A stretch of 64,000 bases of DNA, taken from Allodiplogaster sudhausi (taxonomy: Eukaryota > Nematoda > Chromadorea > Rhabditida > Diplogasteridae). The stretch lies in the NCBI GenBank assembly GCA_945643635.1, contig CALZFC010000256.1:503501-567500 (forward strand). Direction: 5' to 3'. The position numbers were made by a program, and so were the translations under genes. This document shows positions 22,063-33,484 of this stretch, in pieces. The notes under the pieces were generated by a model, which saw only the letters and a program-made list of their open reading frames with translations, was not told the DNA's origin and searched no databases. Within the stretch, counting starts at the first letter, position 1. The number at the start of each line of letters is the position of its first letter.

Positions 22063-22946
22063 AATTGAGCGGGCATTAAAGAGAACAGCAGAGGCCTGAG
22101 AGGCTCCTTGGCCATGGCGTTTCCCTGATTTGGAGGAGCGGCTTGAGGCGTAGGCAAGCCCACAGAGGAGGGATTCGCACCAGAGAGAGCAGGGGCAGGA
22201 GCGGCGGCAGTTGGAATCGTCTTCCTCTGCCTACCGGCAATCTCATCCTTCACCCACAGCTCGTCTCTGTACAAAACCCACTGCCGCTGCGGCTCCGCGG
22301 TCCGGAGGAAAGAGAGCTGCTTGCGCAGCTCACTCCATCGCGCGCGCTCCTCAAGAGTCATGCTCTTCCTTACGTACACGCCCTTCCATTGCTGATGCTC
22401 TCTCAGTGTCTTCGCTGCCTTGAGGCAGTGTCTCTGGTGGCTTTGGGTTGGCAGAACGCACTTGATGAGACGGGGTTTATCACCGTGCTGCCCCATGCGA
22501 TAAACGGTCTGGGGCCGGCACTCAATTCCCATTGTCTCAAGCAAGGCGCTAATTCGCTCCTCATCATCAGTCAGCCGTGCCTGCTGCGAACTGCCATTAG
22601 ACTCGGCCAGACCAGAGACAACAATCGATCGAGAACGGAGGAGAGCGTCATCGCTAGGGGTACGGGAGAGAGCAGAGGACTGTCCAGGGGTAGCATTGCC
22701 AGAGAGAGGAGGGAAAGCGGAAGAAGGAAGAGGCCAGGAAGGAGTGGAAGATTGGAGACGAGCAGCCTTGGAGACGTGTTCGAGGGTGTTAGCCAGCAGC
22801 GTCAGCATGCGTGATAAGACAGACCAAGTAGCCTCATTGACCCCCTCAGGCCTCTCCCCATTGGCCAGATTCAGTGAATCAATGACCAGCTGATCTGGAT
22901 TAGATGATGGGGAGAGATTCAGAGGGCCATTCGGCTTGCGCTTCAT
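22059..22946 (-). CDS. LINE ORF1 protein
   Basis: 295 residues from the first ATG (22946); the open frame reaches 22964 but only through a TTG. Such proteins bind the element RNA and chaperone it in the ribonucleoprotein. The N-terminal third is Ser/Pro-rich. The middle has EERISALLETMGIECRPQTV, then GDKPRLIKCVLP and KGVYVRKSMTLEERARW, a pattern found in ORF1 of many invertebrate CR1-like LINEs and compatible with an RRM-like fold. No CCHC zinc knuckle is seen. The stop TGA overlaps ORF2. Full length and undamaged. Confidence 0.8.
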   Translation of the reverse strand: MKRKPNGPLNLSPSSNPDQLVIDSLNLANGERPEGVNEATWSVLSRMLTLLANTLEHVSKAARLQSSTPSWPLPSSAFPPLSGNATPGQSSALSRTPSDDALLRSRSIVVSGLAESNGSSQQARLTDDEERISALLETMGIECRPQTVYRMGQHGDKPRLIKCVLPTQSHQRHCLKAAKTLREHQQWKGVYVRKSMTLEERARWSELRKQLSFLRTAEPQRQWVLYRDELWVKDEIAGRQRKTIPTAAAPAPALSGANPSSVGLPTPQAAPPNQGNAMAKEPLRPLLFSLMPAQL

Positions 22947-23207
22947 TGTAAAAGGATAATGCAAAGAGGAAAATGCAAGTTAAGGGAGCTAAGTAGAAAG
23001 CAACCGCACTTGGCGGGCAGCGAGAGAGAGGTGGCAGCGAGAGAGAGGTGACAGCGAGAGAGAGGTGGCAGCGAGAGAGAGGTGACATGCGAGCCAAGGA
23101 CTCAGGGATGTTTTTAGACCAAGAAATAAGAATAATTTATCCCTCACTCTCACCCTCTCTCTCTCTATCTCTCTCTCTCACCCTCTCCCTAACATGACCC
23201 TCACCTC

Positions 23208-23953
23208 GACCACTCCTGCCGGCAGGTCGTAATTGTTGAGGAAGAGATGATGCGGGCACACCTCGCAAGTCACTTTGATGCCCTGTAAATATCTTCATTT
23301 TACCTACGCCATTTCTTCTTTTAGACTCTATTAGATTCTATGCAGGGATTCCGTTTACTTAATTAACAAATATTTACAATGTAGAAAAAGAGCCTTTTGT
23401 GGGATGAAAAAAAGAAGAGAATAAATTACCCGCTCCTTCGCGAGTGCACTCGATTTCCTCTGCTGACGAGACGTGGCAAATGTGGACTGAAAAGGGAGGA
23501 TAACTAAATTTCTCTCACTGTTAATTCATTTTAAAAAATCATAAATTAAAATTAGGATCAAATAAATATAATATTAGTACTTATAAAAATGGCCAAAAAT
23601 CAATAGAGAAAAGATTATTTTAAATAAAACCCGAAAAGGGTTTCCAAAATTTTTTTCAAAATGAATACCAGCTCTGCCGGCCAGCTGCGCTGCTCCGAGC
23701 ACCGCGAGAAGAGTCTGCTTCTCAGCGTGGCAGACAACGGGGCGGCTCGCAGGGAAGGTCGACAGATGCTGGGGAAAGTGGAAATGGATAAATACATACA
23801 TATATGAGATGTACACCACAACAGGCTTTCCAGCTCTAACACTCTAGTTTCTTCTCTCTCTCTCTCTCTTTTCTCTCACCCTCTCTATTTACATCATCTT
23901 GCCCCCCCCCTATTCTGTACCATACTCTCCTCATTTTCATTCATACTCACTCT

Positions 23954-24000
<47 letters not shown>

Positions 24001-25181
24001 CCCCTCCCCTCTTCTCTCTCCCTCTCTTTCTCTCTCTCTTCTCCCTCTCTCCCCTTATATCTCTCTTTCTCTCGTTCACCTTTATCCAGTCCGTGACTTT
24101 GTCCATATTGAGTGCGGCGAATGTACTTGTTGAGGTACATCTTGAGCCCAGCTGCCCCTCCTGCCAACTTGGCTGATTCCTCCACGTTCTCTGGCGTCGC
24201 TCCAAGGTAGATACCGTAGTCCACGAGGGCCTTCGACGACGAAATCTACAAATGGTGGGCATTATAATTTATGTATTTCTAATTACCATATATACAATTA
24301 AAAATTCTAATGTTTCAACACACAAATATACAGATTTTGGAAAGTGTAGTTTCTAAGGCATAATGCAATCTCTTCGATTTTTTCTTGAAAGAAATTAAAA
24401 AAAATAATATAATTTGAATTTTCCCCATTTTCGGGCCATAGGTGAACTTTTACTCCATCCTGACTTTCCCATACTCTTTTCCTCATTCTTGCTCTCTCTC
24501 TCCCTCCCTTTATTTCTTTTCCTCCTCTCTCCATCCCCTCCTCACTCTCCCTCTCTCTAACCTCTTCGACTTCTCTCAGCGTCTTCTCATCAACACATGG
24601 CGGCTGCGTATTCGGCATCGCGAGAATGGTGGTAATTCCTCCAGCGAGCGCTGCTCTCGTGCAAGTCTCCCAGTCTTCCTAAATGAAACGAGGGCGTGGC
24701 TTCCAAAAAAAAACAACAAAATATCTTTGCACCCGAGAATCGACGAGTTTTCGATACCTTGTGAGTGGCTCCTGGCTCACAGACATGGACGTTAATGTCG
24801 ATGAGTCCTGGGAGTCGGCGCAGAGTTCGTGATGAGATGCAGTCGACGACACTGTTCAGATCGGGCGAGCGCCCCACGCTATGGAGTGCCTGGAGAATTT
24901 GAAAACTTTGTTTAAAAAAAATTGCCTAATTAATAGTACGCTTATTATGTCGCATGTAAAAGTAATTAATTTACTAATCAATTTTAAAACTAATTAACAA
25001 ATGCGACCATGATGAAGAGCTTGGCGCATTTAATGTCTGTGATTAGCAGAATGCCATTATCGATTGCCATATACCGAGTACGGGAGCCGACAGTGCGGTA
25101 GACCGAAACACGAAGACCGTGGCAGTTGCTGGTGTTGGGCAGGTTGAGCACAAGGTGGATGTCGTTCTTCGTGAAGAGTGA
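23208..25181 (-). pseudogene. CAD: CAD: synthetase C-terminal domain and dihydroorotase
   Basis: Exons in transcript order: 25181-24999 ([26 protein letters not shown]: allosteric MGS-like end of the carbamoyl-phosphate synthetase); 24889-24758 ([20 protein letters not shown]); 24678-24562 ([27 protein letters not shown]); 24245-24080 (ALVDYGIYLGATPENVEES, GAAGLKMYLN, MDKVTDWIK); 23768-23669 (VVCHAEKQT); 23486-23430 (VHICHVSSAEEI); about 23285-23208 ([12 protein letters not shown]). Order and spacing match animal CAD. Splice phases agree between exons only if one extra T is skipped at 24125 and another at 23448. The first zinc-ligand histidine of the HxH motif is Asn and the following Arg is Cys, both unusual for an active enzyme. 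The synthetase body and the aspartate transcarbamoylase are absent. Probably a non-functional segment unless the shifts are recoded. Confidence 0.85.
23852..24075. repeat. CT microsatellites in CAD introns, second copy
   Basis: CT tracts at about 23852-23885 and 23959-24072 correspond to 9715-9960 but differ in unit number, as expected for slippage after duplication. Confidence 0.9.
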
Positions 25182-25303
25182 CTGAGAGATGGAAAAGGGG
25201 AGTGTGAGAGAGAGAGAGAGATGAGGGAGAGAGAGAAAGAAGGAGAGAGAAAGAAGAGAGAGAGTGAGAGAGAGAGAGAAAGAGAAAGGGGTTATAAGCA
25301 TAC

Positions 25304-25711
25304 CTAGATGGCAGTCTGGCGGCCTCTTCTCTCTTCGAGCGAGCGAGAGGAGAACGGACGATGGGGCGAGGTGGCAGCACCACATCACAAGCTGCAAAGG
25401 AATAAGGATTACAGAGAGATTTAAAAAAAGTCTTGATATTTGAAATTCACAAATTTTTTAAAGATTAATAATATGTAGGTTCACCCGAAAATTCTGTTAA
25501 AATGATAGGAATTCGCAATTAGTTACGAATTAAATTTTAAGTATAAATAGTAAAATAATATTCATTAAATACTTAAATGATATTTAATACCATTTGCTCA
25601 CCTGAATTTCTTGGCAATCCGTGTAGATTGCTGGCCGCCGTTGCCTCATCCAGAATGAGATTCTTGCGGAGGAGGGCGCGGGCCAGGCAGACCAGTTGGC
25701 GCTGGCAGACT
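25304..25711 (-). pseudogene. Exon A copy 10 (25602-25711) and exon B (25304-25391)
   Basis: Exon A is open (VCQRQLVCLARALLRK, LILDEATAAS) with TTTGCAG and a CAGGTGAGC-type donor. In transcript order it lies just 5' of the CAD synthetase exon at 25181, so a transporter exon and a CAD exon are spliced neighbours on the same strand. Confidence 0.75.
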
Positions 25712-26045
25712 CTGCAAAGGATTGGGATATATAAGAGAAGTGAGAGAGAGGGGAGGAGAAAGAAAGAGGGAGAGAGAGAGATAAAGAGGGAGAGAAAAAG
25801 TGAGAGAGAAAGAGATGAGAGTACCATGACTAGCGTGTGTAGATCCTAGAGACGACGATTCTGACTGGAACAGGGCATCGTCGCGAGCAGTCGACAGCGG
25901 AGTGGTGTCGATTTACTGAAGAGGGAACGAACTGAGAGAGAGAGAGAGAGAGATGAGAGGGGGAGAAAATTGTCATGAAAAAGATCAATACGAAAAAAAT
26001 AAAAGATCAAAATGAAAAAGTGTTCAAACGCAGTTGTTGCAGGCA

Positions 26046-26400
26046 GCGCGGAGAGACACGATATCGCTCAGGTAGGATCGCGATGCGAGCTTCATCTTAA
26101 AGATAGAATTTAATCTAATTTATAACAAAAGGATTAAATAGAAATTTGCTTCGGACTGTAGAGAAAGAGAGAACTAAGTTACAAATAAATAGAGAAGCAT
26201 TTGATGGGACTGAGAGATCCAATAGATTATATAAAAATGAGAATAACATAAACTTTTCTGACCTTTCAGAGAAGTGATGACTCGAAAGGCTGGATGAGTA
26301 CCCGGCTGGTAGAAGGCGTGCCACGTGCTTTTGAGATGGCGGCGGCATGCAAATCAGGCGTGCGAGTTTGTTCATTTTTTTTTCTTTTTCTTTTTCTTTT
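26046..26400 (-). CDS. Unrecognised exons related to 38.25-38.74 kb
   Basis: The segment at about 26290-26370 encodes CMPPPSQKHVARLLPAGYSS. Its paralogues are 29925-30005 (next copy) and 38457-38670 (YVPPPCEKHMALLLRLA). The short segment at 26046-26096 (KLASRSYLSDIVSLRAAC) parallels 29670-29727 and 38253-38333. The family is unknown. The repeated appearance at three places in the same order supports a real exon pair. Confidence 0.45.
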
Positions 26401-26530
26401 TCTTTTTTTTTCTTTTTTTCTTTTTCTTTTTTTTCTTTTTCTTTTTCTTTTTTTCTTTTTCTTTTTTTTTTCTTTTTCTTTTTTTTCTTTTTTTTTCTTT
26501 TTCTTTTTCTTTTTTTTTCTTTTTCTTTAT
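26375..26530. repeat. (TTTTTC)n-type pyrimidine tract
   Basis: Irregular T5-8C repeats, followed by a GA tract at 26556-26588. The second copy at 30008-30124 is about 40 bases shorter. Phe- or Lys-rich open frames across it are artefacts. Confidence 0.95.
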
Positions 26531-26554
26531 GCTTCACGAGTGCATGAGAGAGGC

Positions 26555-26592
<38 letters not shown>

Positions 26593-26599
26593 TCCATAG

Positions 26600-27260
26600 A
26601 TGCTGTGCTCGGCGAGGGCGGAACGGGCCGCGATGCAATCCCCGCCGCGGCGGTGGTGTTGGCAGATGAAGAAGAAGAAGTGGAGAGAAGGCCGGGCGCC
26701 AGTTCGAATGCGTCCTCAAAATTTATAATCCATATTTCACTGTTTCACTTTTTCTAAATTGGGGTAAATAAACATAAAAACTGGAAATAATCCGACTTTC
26801 GGCATATTTAACGCAAACAAGAACTTATATAGGAAAACAAGAACTTACCTGGCGCGCGAAGAAACAGAGATCCACGGACTTACGGCAGTTTCAGCAGGGA
26901 AAGGAGCGCTTCTGCATGAAAGACGGCAAGGTAAATTTAGTAAACAATTTATTGTAATCAGGGAAATGGCGGCAAAGAGAGACAGGAAATGGAGAATTAT
27001 TGACGCCTCTTATTTTCTAGTCACTGAAAGAATTTTGAGAGAGAGAGCGAGAGAGTGAGAGTGAGACGGAGAGAGCGAGAGAGTGAGAGAGAGCGCGAGA
27101 GAGTGAGAGAGTGCGCGAGAGAGTGAGAGAGAGAACGTTGAGGAAAAGTACCTATGCTGGATGGAGATGGGCGTGACCGGCAGTGTGCGGTTGCGATCGA
27201 GCGCGCGTTGATGAACGAAGAGCATTTCGGCAGGCGCATCGGAGATGTTGTCGTGGAGCG
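26600..27260 (-). CDS. Unrecognised exons (about 26596-26720, 26898-26931, 27137-27255)
   Basis: In transcript order: 27255-27137 encodes NISDAPAEMLFVHQRALDRN and then RTLPVTPISIQHR; the small segment 26931-26898 encodes EALLSLLKLP between CAG and GTAAGT; 26720-26596 encodes FEDAFELAPGLLSTSSSS. The same three segments occur at 30740-30860, 30500-30533 and 30197-30320. I do not recognise the gene. Confidence 0.45.
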
Positions 27261-27364
27261 ACTGGAAGATTGAGGAAGATGAAGGGAAAGAGAGGGATAG
27301 GGAGAGAGTGAGAGAAAGGGAAGCAGAGAGTCAAAGAAAGAGAAAGAGAACGAGAGAGGCACAC

Positions 27365-27413
<49 letters not shown>

Positions 27414-27481
27414 AGAGAGAGAGTAAGAGAGAGAGTAAGAGAGAGAGAGAGAAAGCGAAAGGGATGGGGTTATAAGCTTAC

Positions 27482-28585
27482 CTAGATGGCTGTCTTCTTC
27501 TCTCTTCGAGCGAGCGAGAGGAGAACGGACCGATGGGGCGAGGTGGCAGCACCACATCAGAAGCTGCAAAAGAATAAGGATTACAGAGAGATTTAAAAAT
27601 GTCTTGATATTTGAAATTCACAATTTTTTAGATTAATAATGAGTACATAGGTTCACCCGAAAGTTCTGATAAAATAAGAGAAATTCGCAATTATCTATGA
27701 ATTACTTAAATTTTTAATACTTATAGTGAAATAGTTCATAAATATAATTTTAAAATAATATTAATTAAATATTTAAATGTTATTTAATAGCATGTGCTCA
27801 CCTGATATTCCATTGGAATCTGTGTTGACCGCCGTCCCCTCATCCAGAATCAGACGGTTGCCGGAGGAGGGCGCGAGCAAGGCTGGCCGACTCTGCAAAT
27901 TATTGGGATATATAAGAGAAGTGAGTGTGAGAGAAGTGAGAGAGAGAAGTGAGAGAGAGAGAGATAAAAAAGAAAGCGGGAGAGAGAGAAAGAGCGAGAG
28001 AGAGAGAGAGAGAGTGAGAATGGGAGAGAGAGAGAAAGGGAGGGGGGTTATAAGCATACCTAGAGGGCTGTCTGTAGGCCTCCTTCTTCTCTCTTCGAGC
28101 GAGCGAGAAGAGAACGGAGCCGTGGGCCGAGATGGCAGCACCACATCAAAAGCTGCAAAGGAATAAGGATTACAGAGAGATTTAAAAAGTCTTGATATTT
28201 GAAATTTACAAATTTTATTTTTTTATAAGATTAATAATGTGTAGGTTCACCCGAAAGTTCTTATAAAATAACAGAAATTCGTAATTATTTAGGAATTACT
28301 TAAATTTTAAATACTGATAGGGAAATAGTTCACAAATATAAATTGTAAAATAATATTCATCATTAAATAAATAAATATTATTTAATAGCATATGCTCACC
28401 TGATATTCCATTGGAATCTATGTGGAGAGCTGGCCACCGTCCCCTCATCCAGAATGAGACTCTTGCGGAGGAGGGCGCGGGCCAGGCAGACCAGTTGGCG
28501 CTGGCGGACTCTGCAAAGGATTGGGATATATAAGAGAAGTGAGAGGGAGAGAAGTGAGAGAGAGAGAAAGAGAGAGAGAGAGGAG

Positions 28586-28641
<56 letters not shown>

Positions 28642-28667
28642 AGAGAGGGAGAGAAAGAAAGAGATAG

Positions 28668-28708
<41 letters not shown>

Positions 28709-29168
28709 AAAGAGAGAGAGAGACAGAGAAAGGGATGGGGTTATAAGCTTACCTAGATGGTTGTCTGGCGGCCTGCTTCTTCGGACCGATGGGGCGAGGT
28801 GGCAGCACCACATCAGAACCTGCAAAAGAATAAGGATTACAGAGAGATAAAAAAAATAGTCTTGATATTTGAAATTCGTTAATTTTTAAAGATTAATAAT
28901 GTGTAGGTTCACCCGAAAGTTCTGATAAAAAATAGAAATTCGCAATTATTTAAGAATTACATAAATTTTAAATACTTACAGTGAAATAGTACATAAATAT
29001 AAATTAAAAAATAACATTCATTAAATAATTAAATGTTATTTAGTAGCATGTGCTCACCTGAAATTCCTTTGGAATCCGTGTTGAGAGCTGGCCGCCGTCC
29101 CCTCATCCAGAATTTGACTTTTGCGGAGGAGGGCGCGGGCCAGGCAGACCAGTTAGCGCTGGCAGACT
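27482..29168 (-). pseudogene. A/B units: A11 27802-27892, A12 28400-28510, A13 29058-29168 with B exons
   Basis: A11 lacks the QRQLVC codons and has an extra G before LILDEGTAV. A12 is open (VRQRQLVCLARALLRK). A13 has TAA in place of the CAA glutamine and SQILDEGTAAS. B copies at 27482-27563, 28060-28152 and 28753-28819 alternate with them; the last has lost about 20 bp. The sense-strand introns before each A exon carry CT tracts of 60-150 bp. Confidence 0.7.
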
Positions 29169-29240
29169 CTGCAAAGGATTGGGATATATAAGAGAAGTGA
29201 GAGGGAGAGAGGGAGAGAGAGAGACAGAGAGAGAGAGAGA

Positions 29241-29282
<42 letters not shown>

Positions 29283-29390
29283 TTGTGGAAAGGCAACCGA
29301 CGCAAGCGCCTTTACTATATAAATTATAGCTAAATAGGCAAAGTAACTCTATGTTCATTAAAAAAAACCCTAAAGCAAAGAAAAGCTAAC

Positions 29391-29515
29391 CTTATCTGAT
29401 CCGTGGCTCCTTGCGGTCCTTGCCACTCTCGAAGAGCAGCCGCCACGCAATGCTGAGAATGTCGCGGCGGCGGACGCGGAAGCCATGGCCAGAGCCGTTC
29501 CAGCAGATTACGTGC
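29391..29515 (-). pseudogene. Exon C, copy 4
   Basis: HVICWNGSGHGFRVRRRDIL and then LFESGKDRKEPRIR before a TAA at the donor. It lies at the junction of the two 3.6-kb tandem copies. Confidence 0.5.
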
Positions 29516-29553
29516 CTGAACACACATGGTGTCGATTTACTGAAGAGGGAACG

Positions 29554-29592
<39 letters not shown>

Positions 29593-30963
29593 GAGGGGAG
29601 AAAATTGTCATGAAAAAGATCAATACGAAAAAAATAAAAGATCAAAATGAAAAAGTGTTCAAACGCAGTTGTTGCAGGCAGCGCGGAGAGACACGATATC
29701 GCTCAGGTAGGATCGCGATGCGAGCTTCATCTTAAAGATAGAATTTAATCTAATTTATAACAAAAGGATTAAATAGAAATTTGCTTCGGACTGTAGAGAA
29801 AGAGAGAATTAAGTTACAAATAAATAGAGAAGCATTTGATGGGACTGAGAGATCCAATAGATTATATAAAAATGAGAATAACATAAACTTTTCTGACCTT
29901 TCAGAGAAGTGATGACTCGAAAGGCTGGATGAGTACCCGGCTGGTAGAAGGCGTGCCACGTGCTTTTGAGATGGCGGCGGCATGCAAATCAGGCGTGCGA
30001 GTCTGTTCAATTTTTTTTCTTTTTCTTTTTCTTTTTCTTTTTTTTCTTTTTCTTTTTTTCTTTTTTTTTCTTTTTCTTTTTTTTTTTTTTTTCTTTTTCT
30101 TTTTCTTTTTTTTCTTTTTCTTTATGCTTCACGAGTGCATGAGAGAGGCAGAGAAAGAGAGGGAGAGAGAGAGAGAGAGAGAGAGAGAAAATCCATAGAT
30201 GCTGTGCTCGGCGAGGGCGGAACGGGCCGCGATGCAATCCCCGCCGCGGCGGTGGTGTTGGCAGATGAAGAAGAAGAAGTGGAGAGAAGGCCGGGCGCCA
30301 GTTCGAATGCGTCCTCAAAATTTATAATCCATATTTCACTGTTTCACTTTTTCTAAATTGGGGTAAATAAACATAAAAACTGGAAATAATCCGACTTTCG
30401 GCATATTTAACGCAAACAAGAACTTATATAGGGAAACAAGAACTTACCTGGCGCGCGAAGAAACAGAGATCCACGGACTTACGGCAGTTTCAGCAGGGAA
30501 GGGAGCGCTTCTGCATGAAAGACGGCAAGGTAAATTTAGTAAACAATTTATTGTAATCAGGGAAATGGCGGCAAAGAGAGACAGGAAATGGAGAATTATT
30601 GACGCCTCTTATTTTCTAGTCACTGAAAGAATTTTGAGAGAGAGAGAGAGAGCGAGAGAGTGAGAGTGAGACGGAGAGAGCGAGAGAGTGAGAGAGAGCG
30701 CGAGAGAGTGAGAGAGTGCGCGAGAGAGTGAGAGAGAGAACGTTGAGGAAAAGTACCTATGCTGGATGGAGATGGGCGTGACCGGCAGTGTGCGGTTGCG
30801 ATCGAGCGCGCGTTGATGAACGAAGAGCATTTCGGCAGGCGCATCGGAGATGTTGTCGTGGAGCGACTGGAAGATTGAGGAAGATGAAGGGAAAGAGAGG
30901 GATAGGGAGAGAGTGAGAGAAAGGGAAGCAGAGAGTCAAAGAAAGAGAAAGAGAACGAGAGAG

Positions 30964-31013
<50 letters not shown>

Positions 31014-31081
31014 AGAGAGAGAGTAAGAGAGAGAGTAAGAGAGAGAGAGAGAAAGCGAAAGGGATGGGGTTATAAGCTTAC

Positions 31082-32719
31082 CTAGATGGCTGTCTTCTTC
31101 TCTCTTCGAGCGAGCGAGAGGAGAACGGACCGATGGGGCGAGGTGGCAGCACCACATCAGAAGCTGCAAAAGAATAAGGATTACAGAGAGATTTAAAAAT
31201 GTCTTGATATTTGAAATTCACAATTTTTTTAGATTAATAATGAGTACATAGGTTCACCCGAAAGTTCTGATAAAATAAGAGAAATTCGCAATTATCTATG
31301 AATTACTTAAATTTTTAATACTTATAGTGAAATAGTTCATAAATATAAATTTTAAAATAATATTAATTAAATATTTAAATGTTATTTAATAGCATGTGCT
31401 CACCTGATATTCCATTGGAATCTGTGTTGACCGCCGTCCCCTCATCCAGAATCAGACGGTTGCCGGAGGAGGGCGCGAGCAAGGCTGGCCGACTCTGCAA
31501 ATTATTGGGATATATAAGTGAAGTGAGTGTGAGAGAAGTGAGAGAGAGAAGTGAGAGAGAGAGAGAGATAAAAAAGAAAGCGGGAGAGAGAGAGAAAGAG
31601 CGAGAGAGAGAGAGAGAGTGAGAATGGGAGAGAGAGAGAAAGGGAGGGGGGCTATAAGCATACCTAGAGGGCTGTCTGTAGGCCTCCTTCTTCTCTCTTC
31701 GAGCGAGCGAGAAGAGAACGGAGCCGTGGGCCGAGATGGCAGCACCACATCAAAAGCTGAAAAGGAATAAGGATTACAGAGAGATTAAAAAAGTCTTGAT
31801 ATTTGAAATTTACAAATTTTATTTTTTATAAGATTAATAATGTGTAGGTTCACCCGAAAGTTCTTATAAATTCGTAGAGAAATTCGTAATTATTTAGGAA
31901 TTACTTAAATTTTAAATACTGATTTTCACAAATATAAATTGTAAAATAATATTCATTAAATAAATAAATATTATTTAATAGCATATGCTCACCTGATATT
32001 CCATTGGAATCTATGTGGAGAGCTGGCCACCGTCCCCTCATCCAGAATGAGACTCTTGCGGAGGAGGGCGCGGGCCAGGCAGACCAGTTGGCGCTGGCGT
32101 ACTCTGCAAAGGATTGGGATATATAAGAGAAGTGAGAGGGAGAGAAGTGAGAGAGAAAGAAAGAGAGAGAGAGGAGAAAGAAAGAGAGAGAGAGAGAGAG
32201 AGAGCTAGAGAGGGAGAGAAAGAAAGAGATAAAAACAGAGAGAGAGAGAGAGAGAGAGAAAAGAGAGAGAGAGACAGAGAAAGGGATGGGGTTATAAGCT
32301 TACCTAGATCGTTGTCTGGCGGCCTGCTTCTTCGGACCGATGGGGCGAGGTGGCAGCACCACATCAGAACCTGCAAAAGAATAAGGATTACAGAGAGATA
32401 AAAAAAATAGTCTTGATATTTGAAATTCGTTAATTTTTAAAGATTAATAATGTGTAGGTTCACCCGAAAGTTCTGATAAAAAATAGAAATTCGCAATTAT
32501 TTAAGAATTACATAAATTTTAAATACTTACAGTGAAATAGTATATAAATATAAATTGAAAAATAACATTCATTAAATAATTAAATGTTATTTAGTAGCAT
32601 GTGCTCACCTGAAATTCCTTTGGAATCCGTGTTGAGAGCTGGCCGCCGTCCCCTCATCCAGAATGAGACTCTTGCGGAGGAGGGCGCGGGCCAGGCAGAC
32701 CAGTTAGCGCTGGCAGACT
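31082..32719 (-). pseudogene. A/B units of the second tandem copy: A14 31404-31494, A15 31993-32103, A16 32609-32719
   Basis: Counterparts of A11-A13 with the same defects: a deleted signature in A14, an open frame in A15 and a TAA in A16. B copies are at 31082-31163, 31664-31756 and 32304-32370. Intron tracts differ in length from the first copy. Confidence 0.7.
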
Positions 32720-32776
32720 CTGCAAAGGATTGGGATATATAAGAGAAGTGAGAGGGAGAGAGGGAGAGAGAGAGAC

Positions 32777-32835
<59 letters not shown>

Positions 32836-32950
32836 GAGAGTTGTGGAAAGGCAACCGACGCAAGCGCCTTTACTATATAAATTCCAGCTAAATAGGGAAA
32901 GTAACTCTATGTTCATAAAAAAAAAAACCCTAAAGCAAAGAAAAGCTAAC

Positions 32951-33075
32951 CTTATCTGATCCGTGGCTCCTTGCGGTCCTTGCCACTCTCGAAGAGCAGC
33001 CGCCACGCGATGCTGAGAATGTCGCGGCGGCGGACGTGGAAGCCATGGCCAGAGCCGTTCCAGCAGATTACGTGC
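32951..33075 (-). pseudogene. Exon C, copy 5
   Basis: As copy 4, with one substitution near the middle (GTG GAA for GCG GAA context). Acceptor TGTGCAG and donor GTTAGC are intact. Confidence 0.5.
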
Positions 33076-33484
33076 CTGCACACACATTTCTAATAATTAA
33101 GAATGATTTTTTTTAATTTGGAATAAATTCGATATATTATTATATACTGCTGAAATACGAGCGAAGGACTCAGGGATGTCTTAGACCAAGAAAAAAGAAT
33201 AATTATACAACAATGCCATAACATAATATAACAGATAAATTAATAAACGAAGAAGGAAGTTTCCATTTTGAAAGACTATCGAAATAGAAGAATATTGATA
33301 GTCTAAATAAATTTACTGCTAAAAGTTGAAAAATTGTAGCTTTTCGGATTGCTTAAAATACAATAGAGTACCCAACAGAAGAAACAAATAATCCCAATTG
33401 TGTGGAGGCCAAAATCGCCAATTGGAGTGAGACCCCAATCGGCCAATATGAAGGAGTCCCCTAATTAGAGGAAGGCCCTAACCG

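Larger units (their letters stand above)
19084..23086 (-). mobile_element. Full-length APE-type LINE (CR1/L2/Jockey group)
   Basis: A 4.0-kb non-LTR retrotransposon with a 5' UTR, ORF1 (22059-22946), ORF2 (19288-22062 and upstream) and a short 3' UTR ending in (TAAA)n rather than poly(A). The 5' end (about 23018-23086) is four 17-bp repeats of AGCGAGAGAGAGGTGRC type. TGACA flanks the insertion; the uninterrupted site ACTGCTGACATGCGAGCC is present at 8941-8958. Both ORFs are free of stops and frameshifts, so the copy is recent. The microsatellite tail and NARS/K(L) endonuclease start point to the CR1/L2-like assemblage; the exact clade needs a tree. Confidence 0.93.
25895..29525. repeat. 3.6-kb tandem duplication, first copy
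   Basis: The copy starts at GTGTCGATTTACTGAAGAGG (25897) and the second copy starts with the same text at 29527. The unit holds a segment related to 38.25-38.74 kb, a T/C-rich tract, several unrecognised exons, and A, B and C exons. Divergence is mostly in microsatellite length and scattered single bases. Confidence 0.9.
29526..33090. repeat. 3.6-kb tandem duplication, second copy
   Basis: Matches 25895-29525 in order and orientation through exon C (32951-33075). After it the sequence continues as in 16.42-16.66 kb (CGATATATTATTATATACTG and following), which shows that the right flank itself is duplicated elsewhere. Confidence 0.9.

Noticed and set aside
26294..26669. Phe-rich or Lys-rich open frames over 26.3-26.6 and 29.9-30.2 kb
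   Set aside because: Produced by the irregular (TTTTTC)n tract; no splice context and no conserved residues.
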